Origin: Flavobacterium sp. LPB0248
GTDB lineage: Bacteria > Bacteroidota > Bacteroidia > Flavobacteriales > Flavobacteriaceae
Direction: 5' to 3'
Assembly (NCBI RefSeq): GCF_013388355.1
Contig: NZ_CP058246.1
Coordinates: forward strand, 3,720,001 to 3,784,000
Length of the DNA: 64,000 bases
Numbering within the stretch: the first letter of the stretch is position 1; each line of letters begins with the position of its first letter. Shown here in pieces: positions 8,004 through 17,403 of the stretch. A model generated the notes under the pieces. That model worked only from the letters and a program-made list of their open reading frames with translations. It was not told the DNA's origin and did no database searches. A program made the translations under genes and the position numbers.

Positions 8004-8462
8004 TTAACCCTTTTTTAACCCAATCTGTCTCTTCGCTTCACCAACTACAAAAGCAACCGAATTGGCTATATTAAAACTGCGAATAAGCGGAGACATTGGA
8101 ATCGTTAAATGATTTTCGAATCTTACCATAAATGCTGCACTCAAACCAACGCTTTCTTTTCCGAAAACCAGCCAGTCACCATCTTGAAATTCGTTTTCTA
8201 AATAGGATTTATCAGAATGCGAACTCATTAAAAAAACACGAGAATGATCTGGAATCTGAGCAATCCATTCTTCTACATTTTGATATTCTGTTACATCAAG
8301 ATGAACCCAATAATCCAATCCAGAACGTTTTAGATTTTTGTCATTAATCACAAATCCGAAAGGATGAATTAAATGAAGTCGGCTTTCTGTACCTACGCAC
8401 AATCTTCCTATATTTCCGGTATTATTCGGTATTTCTGGTTCTACAAGAACAACGTTTAACAT
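8004..8462 (-). CDS. trmL: tRNA (cytidine(34)-2'-O)-methyltransferase
   Basis: A 152-residue SPOUT-fold methyltransferase that methylates the 2'-O of the wobble base in certain tRNA-Leu species, using S-adenosylmethionine. Motifs are the start LVEPEIPNNTGNIGRL, the central LVFGKESVGL and the knot-forming LTIPMSPLIRSFNIANSVA. The length fits the short YibK/TrmL type without an extra RNA-binding domain. It is preceded by a word-repeat spacer and follows the RluE-like gene on the same strand. Confidence 0.93.
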   Translation of the reverse strand: MLNVVLVEPEIPNNTGNIGRLCVGTESRLHLIHPFGFVINDKNLKRSGLDYWVHLDVTEYQNVEEWIAQIPDHSRVFLMSSHSDKSYLENEFQDGDWLVFGKESVGLSAAFMVRFENHLTIPMSPLIRSFNIANSVAFVVGEAKRQIGLKKG

Positions 8463-8465
8463 CTT

Positions 8466-8536
8466 TTTTTAGTTATGAATTATGAGTTATGAGTTTTGAA
8501 ATTATCTAATTGTCACATTATCTAATTATCTAATTG
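8466..8536. repeat. Word-repeat spacer (ATTATGAGTT / ATTATCTAATT words)
   Basis: TATGAATTATGAGTTATGAG is followed by three copies of ATTATCTAATT or TATCTAATT. The last word forms the final codons and stop of the RluE-like gene, so the repeat reaches into coding sequence. Confidence 0.5.
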
Positions 8537-9094
8537 AAAATCGGAAACTTCCAAAACTTCACCCGCTTTTAAGTTTTGCAAATATACATTTCCTATTCGA
8601 ACGCGAACAAGACGCAGCGTTGGAAAACCAACTGCAGCAGTCATTTTTCTAACTTGACGAAATTTTCCTTCTCTTACTGTGATGGATGCCCAAGAAGTAG
8701 GACCATGACGTTCGTCTCTTATTTTTTTGGCTCTTGGACCAAAATCAGGAATTTCAGTTACAATGAAAGCTTTGCAGGGTTTTGTTCTGTATTTTCCACC
8801 GTCAAGTCCGATTTCTACACCTTTTTGCAATTGTTCTATCGCTTCGGGAGTAATTAATCCGTCAACCTGAACGTAATATTCTTTGTCGACTTTTTTGCTT
8901 CGTACAAGTTCACTCATATTTCCGTCAGTTGTCAGTAAGAGCAAACCTTCAGAATCTTCGTCCAATCTTCCAATTGCCATTGTTCCTTCTGGGAAATCGT
9001 ACAATTCGCCCAAAAGCTTTTTTTTTCTTTTTAATTCATAAATAAATTGGCTTAAATAGCCGTAAGGTTTAAAAAGAATGAAGTGTTGGTGCAT
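8522..9094 (-). CDS. rluE: 23S rRNA pseudouridine synthase, RluE/RsuA type
   Basis: A 190-residue pseudouridine synthase that isomerises a uridine in ribosomal RNA. The catalytic aspartate is in GRLDEDSEGLLLLT (about D44), followed by the family motifs KEYYVQVDG and EGKFRQVRKM. No S4 domain precedes the catalytic core and the length is short, pointing to the RluE branch rather than RsuA/RluB/RluF. The exact target base is inferred only. It lies upstream of trmL. Confidence 0.88.
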   Translation of the reverse strand: MHQHFILFKPYGYLSQFIYELKRKKKLLGELYDFPEGTMAIGRLDEDSEGLLLLTTDGNMSELVRSKKVDKEYYVQVDGLITPEAIEQLQKGVEIGLDGGKYRTKPCKAFIVTEIPDFGPRAKKIRDERHGPTSWASITVREGKFRQVRKMTAAVGFPTLRLVRVRIGNVYLQNLKAGEVLEVSDFQLDN

Positions 9095-9137
9095 TTTTAA
9101 TTTTTTGCAAAGATAGTCTCTTTCTTAGAACTAAATC

Positions 9138-9347
9138 TTATAACTGTTTTTCAGATTTCATTTTTTTCAGCCATTGGTACACAAACCAAATTACGGTTAT
9201 AGCAAAAATGACAATTAAAACAGGATAATAGTTTTCTAAAAATTCATGAAAATAACTTCCGATTAAAATATAAATAGAAGCCATACATAATTTGATTGGG
9301 ATAAATTCGGCATTAGACCAGCTAGTTTTGATTTTGAAGAAGTTCAT
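9138..9347 (-). CDS. Small hypothetical membrane protein
   Basis: Starting at the ATG before NFFKIK gives 69 residues with two hydrophobic helices (about 17-34 and 41-60) and a basic C-terminal tail KKMKSEKQL. An ATG 20 codons upstream is possible but adds a stretch that looks like leader sequence. No family recognised. Confidence 0.55.
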   Translation of the reverse strand: MNFFKIKTSWSNAEFIPIKLCMASIYILIGSYFHEFLENYYPVLIVIFAITVIWFVYQWLKKMKSEKQL

Positions 9348-9493
9348 AATAATTAAGGTTGTTAAGTTGCTTTGAATAAAGGTAATAAATAAAAAAACAG
9401 ATGGCAATTATAAAAGAAAAGCAATATCAAGTCATAATTTTTTCGCTCTTAGAATTCGTAATATTATAAATTCAATGTAAAAAGAATAATGTC

Positions 9494-9868
9494 ATGGAAA
9501 CAAATAATTTAGGAACAAAAAAGATAAACGGGACGCAGAAAAATATTGATGAATCTAAAGGTAAAAACGTCTCGCATGATGAAGAATTAAAAGATGCCAA
9601 ACTGAATAAAGAATTGGTAACCGATGCAGACGGCGATAAAAAGATTGTAGAACGCGCTCGAAATGAAAATGAGGATATTAATAAAGCGCTTCATCAAGTA
9701 AGTCCAAATAACCCAAATGCAAATCGCGGCGTAGAAACAGAGGAGGAGGCAAAGAAAACAGTGGAAAATAAAGATCGTAATTCTGATATAACGCCAAATC
9801 GATATCCAAACTCACATCCTGATAATCATAAAGATCGTGGGAATATGAAACTAGACGAAGACGAATAA
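9494..9868 (+). CDS. Hydrophilic, probably disordered protein
   Basis: This 124-residue chain is almost free of hydrophobic residues and rich in Asn, Asp, Glu and Lys. It has no cysteine, signal peptide or membrane segment. It ends KLDEDE. The composition predicts an unfolded, very soluble protein, as in stress- or desiccation-related small proteins, but no family is recognised. It stands alone upstream of the SDR gene. Coding status is supported by the uninterrupted frame and biased composition. Confidence 0.6.
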   Translation: METNNLGTKKINGTQKNIDESKGKNVSHDEELKDAKLNKELVTDADGDKKIVERARNENEDINKALHQVSPNNPNANRGVETEEEAKKTVENKDRNSDITPNRYPNSHPDNHKDRGNMKLDEDE

Positions 9869-10022
9869 GGCAATACAAAATTTTAAGTAAAATAGAGTCA
9901 ATTTAATGTCAAATAACATAAGATTAGCGGTTCGCGTTAATGTTATTGTAAACTCCTTTTAAAGCTTCTGTATCGGTTGATATCTTCGTAAATTAGAGGA
10001 ATCAATTTAAAACATATACAAA

Positions 10023-10775
10023 ATGGCACTTTTAGAAAATAAAGTAGCTTTTGTATCTGGCGGAGGATCTGGAATCGGACGCGCAGTTGCAAAAGCGTAC
10101 GCTCGAGAAGGAGCAAAAGTAGTAGTAGCTGATATAAATGTAGAACACGGTGAAGAAACCGTAAAGATGATAAAGGAAAAAGGTGGTGAAGCTTTTTTTA
10201 TAAAAGGAGATTCGTCTAGTGCAGCCGACAATAAACACATGGTTGAGGTGACAGTTTCAAAATACGGTCGATTAGACATTGCTTGTAATAATGCAGGAAT
10301 GGGTGGACCGGCAAAACCAACTGGCGAATATGAGCCAGAAGCTTGGGATAAAGTTATTGCCTTAAACTTAAGTGGCGTTTTTTATGCCTGCCGTTACCAA
10401 TTGGAGCAAATGGAGAAAAATGGTGGTGGAAGCATCGTAAATATTGCTTCAATCCACGGACAAGTTGCCGCGCCAAATAGTGTTGCGTATACAGCAAGTA
10501 AACATGGTGTTGTTGGTTTGACAAAAAATATTGCAGTAGAATATGCGCAAAAAAATATTCGTTGTAATGCTGTTGGACCAGGTTATATTGAAACAGCACT
10601 TTTAAAAGATAATTTAAATAAGGAAATGATGCAGGCCGTTGCAGCAAAATCTGCAATGAATCGTTTAGGAACAGCAGAAGAAGTTGCCGAGTTGGTAGTT
10701 TTTCTAAATTCTGATAAATCATCATTTACTACAGGAAGTTATATTATTGCCGATGGTGGTTATACCGCGGTTTAA
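10023..10775 (+). CDS. SDR family NAD(P)-dependent oxidoreductase
   Basis: A 250-residue classical short-chain dehydrogenase with a Rossmann fold. Visible motifs are the cofactor loop GGGSGIGR at ~13-20, the structural NNAG, and the catalytic Ser/Tyr/Lys set in IVNIASIHG and YTASKHG. The C-terminal NAVGPGYIET is also typical. The acidic VADIN after strand 2 favours NAD over NADP. The substrate cannot be told; annotation tools often call such genes glucose 1-dehydrogenase. A -7-like TATCTTCG lies at 9981-9988. It is followed by a strong terminator. Confidence 0.9.
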   Translation: MALLENKVAFVSGGGSGIGRAVAKAYAREGAKVVVADINVEHGEETVKMIKEKGGEAFFIKGDSSSAADNKHMVEVTVSKYGRLDIACNNAGMGGPAKPTGEYEPEAWDKVIALNLSGVFYACRYQLEQMEKNGGGSIVNIASIHGQVAAPNSVAYTASKHGVVGLTKNIAVEYAQKNIRCNAVGPGYIETALLKDNLNKEMMQAVAAKSAMNRLGTAEEVAELVVFLNSDKSSFTTGSYIIADGGYTAV

Positions 10776-10810
10776 TATTTGTTAGAGAATACTATTTTGA
10801 ATTAGTGAAA

Positions 10811-10841
10811 AGCAGTAAGCGAAAGTTTACTGCTTTTTTTT
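10811..10841 (+). terminator. Rho-independent terminator after SDR gene
   Basis: AGCAGTAA pairs with TTACTGCT across an 8-base loop and runs into T8. It is 35 bases after the SDR stop. Confidence 0.8.
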
Positions 10842-11029
10842 GTATAAAAATCCTAGTATTTGTAGGAATTACGGAGTTTTTTTAATGCTGTTTGGATAGA
10901 TGTCTGTTTGAATTATGTGTGAAGAAATATTCTTTTTATTGGTTTTATTTTATTATATTTAATGTAATGTTAAGTTTTGATGAATAATGTGTATAAAATA
11001 TCAAACATTAAGTTTATAGTTTTATAATA

Positions 11030-11058
11030 TTGGCTTAACTTTAAAGAAGATAAATTTG
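11030..11058 (+). promoter_or_regulatory. Promoter of the secreted nuclease gene
   Basis: TTG at 11030-11032, an 18-base spacer, then TAAATTTG at 11051-11058 match the Bacteroidota -33/-7 consensus. The ATG follows 27 bases later. The rest of the ~310-base gap (10776-11085) holds the SDR terminator and A+T-rich sequence with no other gene seen. Confidence 0.6.
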
Positions 11059-11085
11059 AACTCTAAAAACTCTATTCTTTAACGT

Positions 11086-14000
11086 ATGAAAAAACTCTAC
11101 TTTTCGCGCCATGTTTTGGCTCTTTTATGTTTTTTTTGCCTTTTTTCTGGTAATCTTTTTGCTCAGATTACGATAAGAACTTCACTTCCTATAAGAGAAG
11201 AATTTAATGATTTAAATGGTGGTACTTCTGTAGTATATCCAATTGGCTTTCAAGGATGGACCGCAGGAAATACAAATGGTTCTGGTGTTACAGATTATGT
11301 TACATCTGGTGTAATTATAGCAGATAAGCCTTTAACGGCTGGAGGAAAAGCGAATTCAGGCACAGGAAATGTTTACAATTATGATGGAAAAATTGGTTTT
11401 CTAAATTCTGGAAGTAATGATTATGCAATTGGTCTTGCTTTTTCAACAGAACAAAAAGCAAGTATTGAAATTCAATATGATGCTTTAGTTATTCGTAATC
11501 CATACGGTACAGTAAGTGGTTCAACTACAAGTTCTCGTATAAATGAATTTGCTTTACAATACCGAGTTGGTACTACGGCAGATTTTGTAACGCTGTCTGA
11601 TACTTATTTTCGCAATAATACCACGCCACGCATGGATGAAACTACGTTACCACAAAGTAGTCATATAACAGTAATGTTACCTGCGGAATGTAATAATCAA
11701 CCTGTAGTTCAAGTACGATGGATTTCAAAACAGATTTCTGGAGGAGGTTCTCGTCCAGCTTTTGCCATTGATAATATTGATGTAAAAGTTTTTAGTGATC
11801 TAGATGCGCCAATTAATGTTACAGGCTATCCAAAGGTTACTAATATCTTAGCTGATAGTTTTGACTTTATTAGTAAAATAAATGAGAAAGGAAAAACATA
11901 TTATGTGTTATTGCCTAATGGTAGTGCAACGCCAACAATTGCACAGATAAAGGCAGGACAGAATGCGGAAGGAACTTCAGCCTTACAATCTGGTTTTTTA
12001 GATATTACAGATCCTACTCAAGAATATGTAAAGAGCTTTGCCGGATTGAACTTAAATACCACGTACTCTGTTTTTTCTGTTTCAGAAGATTTTTATAATA
12101 ATATACAAATTGCAGTAAGTAAATTAGATGCAACTACTGCTATTGCGCCAGTTTTATCGACGACAATAGCATCTTTAGATTTAGGAGCATCAGAAGCAAA
12201 TTATGATTCAAAAGTTTTAAGTTATCAAGTTGGAGCAACAGATTTAACACAAGATGTTGTCTTAACTGCATCAGCAAACTTTACAATATCTAAAGATAAT
12301 GCCACGTTTGGATCTTCTATTACTTTTGCATTAGCCGATTTTGCATCAAATGCAACACCAACAGTTTATGTAAAATTCAATCCAACTTCAGTTGGAAGTT
12401 TTACAGGTTCAATAACTCATGAAACAACAGGAGGTACAACAAAAATAGTTAGCCTGTCTGGAAGCGGAACAAATCCATATATACAAGGTTTTAATGATCC
12501 AAATGTTTTAACAAATAGCGGATGGTCGCAATACAATGAGGCGGGACCTTTGAATAAATGGTCACACACTATTCTGTCACGTAATGTTAATTCTGGAACT
12601 GGTGCGGTTTTAATAAACGGATTTTCAGAAAATGGAGCAAGCAAAGATTGGCTGATTTCTCCGAGATTACGTTTAGATGGTTTTACACAAATTCCGTTAT
12701 TATCTTTTTACTCTCGCCAATATTATGATGGGCCAGCTTTAAAATTAATGGTTTCAACCAATTATGATGGAGTTAGCGACCCAAATACTGCAACATGGAC
12801 ACCGATAAACGGAAGATTTCCACAAGATACAGGAAGTTATGTGAAATCTGAATATATAAATTTATCAGCTTATAAAACAGATCATACTTATTTGGCTTGG
12901 GTTTACGAAACTACTTCTGGCGGACTTGATAATGCTGCGGAATGGTCTTTTGATGATTTTGCTATTATTGATGAATCAAAATATGTGGATTCTAACCCGC
13001 GTTTAGATTTTGCAGATGTAAGTCCAAATTCGGTTTCTGCTAGTCAAACTTTTGTTTTTGCAGCGGCAGGCTATGGAGATATCACTATTGAAGCTCCGAC
13101 ATCATACCAATTATCATTAGATAATATTTCATTTTCATCAAGCATTATTATTGCTGCATCAGATGCATTAACTGGAAAAACAGTTTATGCAAGATTTGCT
13201 CCAACTACAAAAGAACCAACAATTTCTGGTGTGTTGAACATTACAGGAACATCGCTAAGTAAACAAATTGGTTCATTTACAGGAACTTCTATATTAAAAG
13301 CAGATACTTATGATGTAGTGTCTTATAATTTAGAATTTTTTGGTTCTGATGCTAGAGATAGAACAGGTAAAGAATTTGGCCCAACAAATGATGCGTTACA
13401 AATTGAAAACGTAGCCAAAGTAATGAACAAATTAAATGCAGACGTTTATGTAGTTCAGGAAGTTTCTGATGAACCAGCACTAGATGCTTTAATTCAAAAA
13501 ATTAGCATTAACGGAAAAACATTTGATAAGACAATCTCAACTTCTTGGTCTTACTCATTTAAACCTTTAGATCCTTATTTTCCACCTCAAAAATTGGTAG
13601 TAATTTATAATACACAAACGACTACTGTAAAAAACACAAAAGTATTATTTAAAGATTTATACGATCAAATTCTAGCTCATACTGTAGTTTTGCCAAGTTA
13701 TCCAGGAACAGATACTCCAGAACTTAACGATGATAGTTTTTTCTCTTCAGGACGTCTTCCTTATTTGGTTCAAGTTGAAGCTAATATTGGCGGAATTAAA
13801 AAAGAAATTAACTTAATTGATCTTCATGCGCGTGCAAACAGCGGAACTGATATATCAAAATACAATCAGCGTAAATATGATATTGATTACCTGAAAGATG
13901 CATTAGATGCTGAATATCCAGATGCGAATTTAATTCTTCTTGGAGATTTTAATGATGACGTAAAAGCTTGGGTTGGAAATGCAAGTACAGCTTCGTCTTA

Positions 14001-14538
14001 TAAGAAATTTGTAGACGACACTACTAATTATAATGCTCTAACATGGGATATTAGTCAGGCTGGAGCTTATAGTTTTTTAAGTTCACAAGGATTTTTGGAT
14101 CATATCTTAATTTCTAATGAATTGAATGATGATTATATCACTAATTCAATTGCAGTTTACGATCCAAGAAATGATATTGCAAATTATATCACAACAACAT
14201 CAGATCACGGACCAGTAATTGCTCGTTTCCAATTAAAACAAGACGTACTTTCTACGCCAGATTTTGGAGCGAAAAATAAATATTTCGTAAAAGCTTATCC
14301 AAACCCTGCGACAGATGTTTTGAGTTTTGATATCAAAACAGCAACGCAAGGAAGAGATCTAAAAATCAGATTGTATGATTTTAATGGTCGTGCAATTGGA
14401 AATCCAATCAATGTTAAAAATGAATCTGAAGTTAGTACAGCAGTTGTTGCTGTTGGGAATCTAGTTTCTGGAGTTTATTTCTACACGGTTACAGAAAATA
14501 ATAAAGTGATTTTTAAAGATAAAATCATCAAGAAATAA
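11086..14538 (+). CDS. Secreted endonuclease/exonuclease/phosphatase-family protein with T9SS sorting domain
   Basis: A 1150-residue secreted protein. A signal peptide (~1-26, ending LFAQ) is followed by an N-terminal beta-rich module and a short domain ending in VYVKFNPTSVGSFTG. A choice-of-anchor-J-like module spans ~466-630 (WLISPRLRL, WSFDDFAI). The endonuclease/exonuclease/phosphatase domain at ~742-1048 has NLEFF, VVQEVSD, LLGDFND and SDHGPVIARF, giving the expected Glu/Asp/Asn/His metal-phosphoesterase residues. The tail at ~1071-1150 (YPNPATD...LVSGVYFYT) is a type A T9SS sorting domain. It is likely exported to the surface to degrade DNA or another phosphodiester. It has its own promoter and terminator. 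Confidence 0.9.
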   Translation: MKKLYFSRHVLALLCFFCLFSGNLFAQITIRTSLPIREEFNDLNGGTSVVYPIGFQGWTAGNTNGSGVTDYVTSGVIIADKPLTAGGKANSGTGNVYNYDGKIGFLNSGSNDYAIGLAFSTEQKASIEIQYDALVIRNPYGTVSGSTTSSRINEFALQYRVGTTADFVTLSDTYFRNNTTPRMDETTLPQSSHITVMLPAECNNQPVVQVRWISKQISGGGSRPAFAIDNIDVKVFSDLDAPINVTGYPKVTNILADSFDFISKINEKGKTYYVLLPNGSATPTIAQIKAGQNAEGTSALQSGFLDITDPTQEYVKSFAGLNLNTTYSVFSVSEDFYNNIQIAVSKLDATTAIAPVLSTTIASLDLGASEANYDSKVLSYQVGATDLTQDVVLTASANFTISKDNATFGSSITFALADFASNATPTVYVKFNPTSVGSFTGSITHETTGGTTKIVSLSGSGTNPYIQGFNDPNVLTNSGWSQYNEAGPLNKWSHTILSRNVNSGTGAVLINGFSENGASKDWLISPRLRLDGFTQIPLLSFYSRQYYDGPALKLMVSTNYDGVSDPNTATWTPINGRFPQDTGSYVKSEYINLSAYKTDHTYLAWVYETTSGGLDNAAEWSFDDFAIIDESKYVDSNPRLDFADVSPNSVSASQTFVFAAAGYGDITIEAPTSYQLSLDNISFSSSIIIAASDALTGKTVYARFAPTTKEPTISGVLNITGTSLSKQIGSFTGTSILKADTYDVVSYNLEFFGSDARDRTGKEFGPTNDALQIENVAKVMNKLNADVYVVQEVSDEPALDALIQKISINGKTFDKTISTSWSYSFKPLDPYFPPQKLVVIYNTQTTTVKNTKVLFKDLYDQILAHTVVLPSYPGTDTPELNDDSFFSSGRLPYLVQVEANIGGIKKEINLIDLHARANSGTDISKYNQRKYDIDYLKDALDAEYPDANLILLGDFNDDVKAWVGNASTASSYKKFVDDTTNYNALTWDISQAGAYSFLSSQGFLDHILISNELNDDYITNSIAVYDPRNDIANYITTTSDHGPVIARFQLKQDVLSTPDFGAKNKYFVKAYPNPATDVLSFDIKTATQGRDLKIRLYDFNGRAIGNPINVKNESEVSTAVVAVGNLVSGVYFYTVTENNKVIFKDKIIKK

Positions 14539-14555
14539 AATAGATTATAAAACAG

Positions 14556-14588
14556 AAAAGGCAGTCATTTTAAGACTGCCTTTTTTTA
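14556..14588 (+). terminator. Terminator after the secreted nuclease gene
   Basis: AAAAGGCAGTC pairs with GACTGCCTTTT and is followed by T residues. It also overlaps the 3' end of the convergent mepB-like gene and may work both ways. Confidence 0.8.
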
Positions 14589-15095
14589 TATAAATAGTTT
14601 TTTCAATTCTTCTAAATCAATATTACTTTGATCTGAAAAGCTGAAAAAATAATCCAATTGCCATTTTTGTGTTTTCTGAGCCTGTTTACTTGTAGTTTCA
14701 TCCCAAGGCGGATAAACTCTTGTGGCTCTAATTCCCTCTTTACTTTGAGTAGAAAAAATGCCTTTTTCTAATAATGTCTTTTTAGGAAAAATAAACTGTC
14801 CCCAATTTTGGTCTTTTCGAACAGTTACAATTACAAAATCGATAGCGTCAGAATAATCAAAAGGTTCAATCGTTCCCGTTTGATTTCGTTTCCATAAAGT
14901 AACAAATTGTCCCGTTTTGGTTGGGGTAATTTTGGCTTCTCGATAACAAATGTTTTTATTGTTTATCTGAAATCGATAGGCACTATATTCTTCACTTTCG
15001 CTTTCCTTTTCTAAAGAAGTCATCTGCAAATCTGCTTTATCAAAAATGCTTTCTTTGCTCAACACTAAATCAGATGAGCCAATGGTAAAATTCAT
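14586..15095 (-). CDS. MepB family protein
   Basis: A 169-residue soluble protein matching the MepB family, named from the staphylococcal mep locus. The conserved core reads YSAYRFQIN, REAKITPTKTGQFVTLWKR and WGQFIFPKKTLLEKGI, and near the C-terminus YPPWDETTSKQA. The biochemical role of MepB is not firmly known; despite the mep locus it is not itself a transporter. It has no signal peptide. It is convergent with the nuclease gene and follows the sigma/barrel pair on the same strand. Confidence 0.88.
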   Translation of the reverse strand: MNFTIGSSDLVLSKESIFDKADLQMTSLEKESESEEYSAYRFQINNKNICYREAKITPTKTGQFVTLWKRNQTGTIEPFDYSDAIDFVIVTVRKDQNWGQFIFPKKTLLEKGIFSTQSKEGIRATRVYPPWDETTSKQAQKTQKWQLDYFFSFSDQSNIDLEELKKLFI

Positions 15096-15139
15096 AAAAA
15101 TCTATTTTAAGATAGTTTGAAAATTACTATAAATTTACT

Positions 15140-16804
15140 TTAGAAATTAACATTCAGTCCAAAATTTAATCCCCATTGGAACTGGTTGAAAGACTGACTG
15201 TTTAATGGATTGATGTAATAATTTACCGCAGGTTCAACAAAAACATTAGTCTTTTTGTAGACACGATATTGAACCGTACTGCTCAAAGTCGAACCATAAA
15301 CATAGTCATTGGCATTTATATTCTCTCCAATGGAGTGTCCATCTAAAGCCACGTTGTTAGAAATTAATTTACCTACAAAACCTCCTGTATTTAAGTTAAT
15401 GCTGGCTTTATTTTTATTAAAAACAGAATACGAAACCTCAAGCGGCATTTCTACATATCTTAAATTCTGATCCAATTTACCAGTTTGCACGTTTTCATTT
15501 TTCAAAGCTTCTTTTGTGCTATTTGAAATAAAAAGATAACCTTGGCTTGACGGGTCTGCTGAAACAACGGGACTGTTATTACTATCGGCATTTAGAGTGC
15601 CAGGATTAAAAAAAGCATTGCTTTTGGCGCTTAAATATGATACATTGGCAACACTCTGTCCTAATTCACTAATTTTTAGCCCAGAACCTACGGCCCATTT
15701 TTTATTGATGCTATATTTTGTTTTTACTCCATAAGAATTAGACTGCTTAGAATCATTCACGTTACCTAAAGTTTTTTCGTTTCTAGTGTTTTCAGAACTC
15801 GCTACACCTGCAAAAACGGCAACTGCCCATTTTTCTTGTTTATTAAGCAATTTGTCTTTTTTCTCTTTTTCTTCTTTTTCCTTTTCTGGAGCTAAAATTC
15901 CTTTTTCTAAATTCTGAAGTTCAGCAAGTTGCATAGAGTCTGTTTTGCTCAAACCGTTAGTGATTTTCAGATCGTCTTTTATGATGACTGCTTTATCAGT
16001 TCGTTTATTCTCAGTTTTACCTAAAACGGCATTGTTTGAGTTAGATGCGTTACTTTGTGTAAAAGGGTTATTATTTACAGCATATCCCTGATTGGTGAAA
16101 GCTATATTTTTACTGTTTTTAGGAGTAAGCTGTTCTTCAAAAATAGAATTTGAAAGCTGTTTTTTTGCTGTCGAATTAAATTTACTTTGTTTTCCAAAAG
16201 CAATTCTTTCTTCGGAAATACCTTTATTTGAAGATCTTGTATTATTTTCTAAAATAGATTTTTTAGAAGATTTTACAATTGATTTTTCTTCTGATGAACC
16301 AGAGTTTTGATAAGCAACAGATTGGTTCGCCGTATTTGCTGGAACCACAACATTAGATTTAGAATCTCTTTTACTGGTTTTGTTCTCAGAGTTTATTTCC
16401 GCTACAGAAGTTTCTTGAACTTGAATTTGCGACTCACTATTGAACTGATTCTTTGGAGAATTTTCATTTAATGAATCTATTGCTTTGCCAGTATTTTTAT
16501 TTCGATTTAAATCTTTTCCAGTATGAATGTTATTTGTTTTTTTGTCAATAACAACGCTGTTTGTATTGTTTTCTAAATTGCCGTTGTTGAGGTTTGTGTT
16601 TTCAGAAGAAGCAGTAAAATGTAAAATTGAAGGCAGAAGCAACCCTAATAATAAGCATGCAGCAGCCGACCACCAAAGAACAACTCTCTTCTTCTTTTTA
16701 GGTTTATCTAATTTTTCTTCAATCTGACTCCATAATTCTGGAGGCGGAACACTCGAAAAGTCTTCCATTGATGAAAAAATATCTTCTATTTTTTGCTTCT
16801 TCAT
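15140..16804 (-). CDS. Anti-sigma-like transmembrane protein with C-terminal outer-membrane barrel
   Basis: A 554-residue protein with an unusual layout. A short cytoplasmic N-terminus (~1-40, with PPPELWSQIEEKLD) precedes one membrane helix (~41-63). A long low-complexity Asn/Ser/Lys linker follows (~64-320), then a barrel-like C-terminal region (~323-554) with alternating beta strands ending GLNFGLNVNF. The start overlaps the ECF sigma stop by 4 bases, so the two are translationally coupled. The arrangement suggests the N-terminus holds the sigma factor while the barrel sits in the outer membrane. The domain roles are inferred; the pairing is seen. Confidence 0.75.
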   Translation of the reverse strand: MKKQKIEDIFSSMEDFSSVPPPELWSQIEEKLDKPKKKKRVVLWWSAAACLLLGLLLPSILHFTASSENTNLNNGNLENNTNSVVIDKKTNNIHTGKDLNRNKNTGKAIDSLNENSPKNQFNSESQIQVQETSVAEINSENKTSKRDSKSNVVVPANTANQSVAYQNSGSSEEKSIVKSSKKSILENNTRSSNKGISEERIAFGKQSKFNSTAKKQLSNSIFEEQLTPKNSKNIAFTNQGYAVNNNPFTQSNASNSNNAVLGKTENKRTDKAVIIKDDLKITNGLSKTDSMQLAELQNLEKGILAPEKEKEEKEKKDKLLNKQEKWAVAVFAGVASSENTRNEKTLGNVNDSKQSNSYGVKTKYSINKKWAVGSGLKISELGQSVANVSYLSAKSNAFFNPGTLNADSNNSPVVSADPSSQGYLFISNSTKEALKNENVQTGKLDQNLRYVEMPLEVSYSVFNKNKASINLNTGGFVGKLISNNVALDGHSIGENINANDYVYGSTLSSTVQYRVYKKTNVFVEPAVNYYINPLNSQSFNQFQWGLNFGLNVNF

Positions 16805-17364
16805 GCTATCTTAAAATTTTTTATGCTCAAAATTCGCTTTTGTAATATATGTTTGGCGCGATTTAAATTTGATTTTGATGTTCCTTCGGAGATTTTCAAT
16901 AGTTCGGCGATTTCTCGGTGTTTCATTTTCTCAAATACATACAAGTTAAAAACCGTTCGATATTGATCTGGTAAATCCCTAATATACTCCAGAAGCTTTT
17001 CCTGTTCGATCGGAATAGCTTCCAGTTCCTCTTCTTCAATAAAATCTGTATCGGGATCAAAAACATCTAAAAAGAAACTCTCCTTTTTCTTTTTGTTTAA
17101 GGTTTCAATGAGTTTGTTTATAAAGATTCGTTTTAACCATCCCTCAAAACTTCCTTCAAATTTATATTGGCTTATTTTCTGAAAGGCAATTACAAATGCT
17201 TCCTGAAAAACGTCTTTTGCATCATCTTCGTTTTTCATATATTTCAAACAAATACCATATAAAACAGGAGAGAACAACTGATAGATTTTCAGTTGTCCCT
17301 CTCTGTCATTTTTCATGCACAGTTTGATATATTTTTCTAACTCGTCTTTCAAGAAATGGTTCAA
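16801..17364 (-). CDS. ECF-type RNA polymerase sigma factor
   Basis: A 187-residue sigma-70 family protein of extracytoplasmic-function type. Region 2 spans ~28-95 (YGICLKYMKNEDDAKDVFQEAF, then FEGWLKRIFINKL). Region 4 spans ~130-182 (LPDQYRTVFNLYVFEKMKH and the helix-turn-helix IAELLKISEGTSKSNLNRAK). It would direct RNA polymerase to a small envelope-related regulon. The stop overlaps the anti-sigma/barrel gene (ATGA), indicating coupled synthesis of regulator and keeper. Confidence 0.93.
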   Translation of the reverse strand: MNHFLKDELEKYIKLCMKNDREGQLKIYQLFSPVLYGICLKYMKNEDDAKDVFQEAFVIAFQKISQYKFEGSFEGWLKRIFINKLIETLNKKKKESFFLDVFDPDTDFIEEEELEAIPIEQEKLLEYIRDLPDQYRTVFNLYVFEKMKHREIAELLKISEGTSKSNLNRAKHILQKRILSIKNFKIA

Positions 17365-17403
17365 ATTTGATTTTGCAAAAATAGTTTTAAATAGCTTACA
17401 AAA

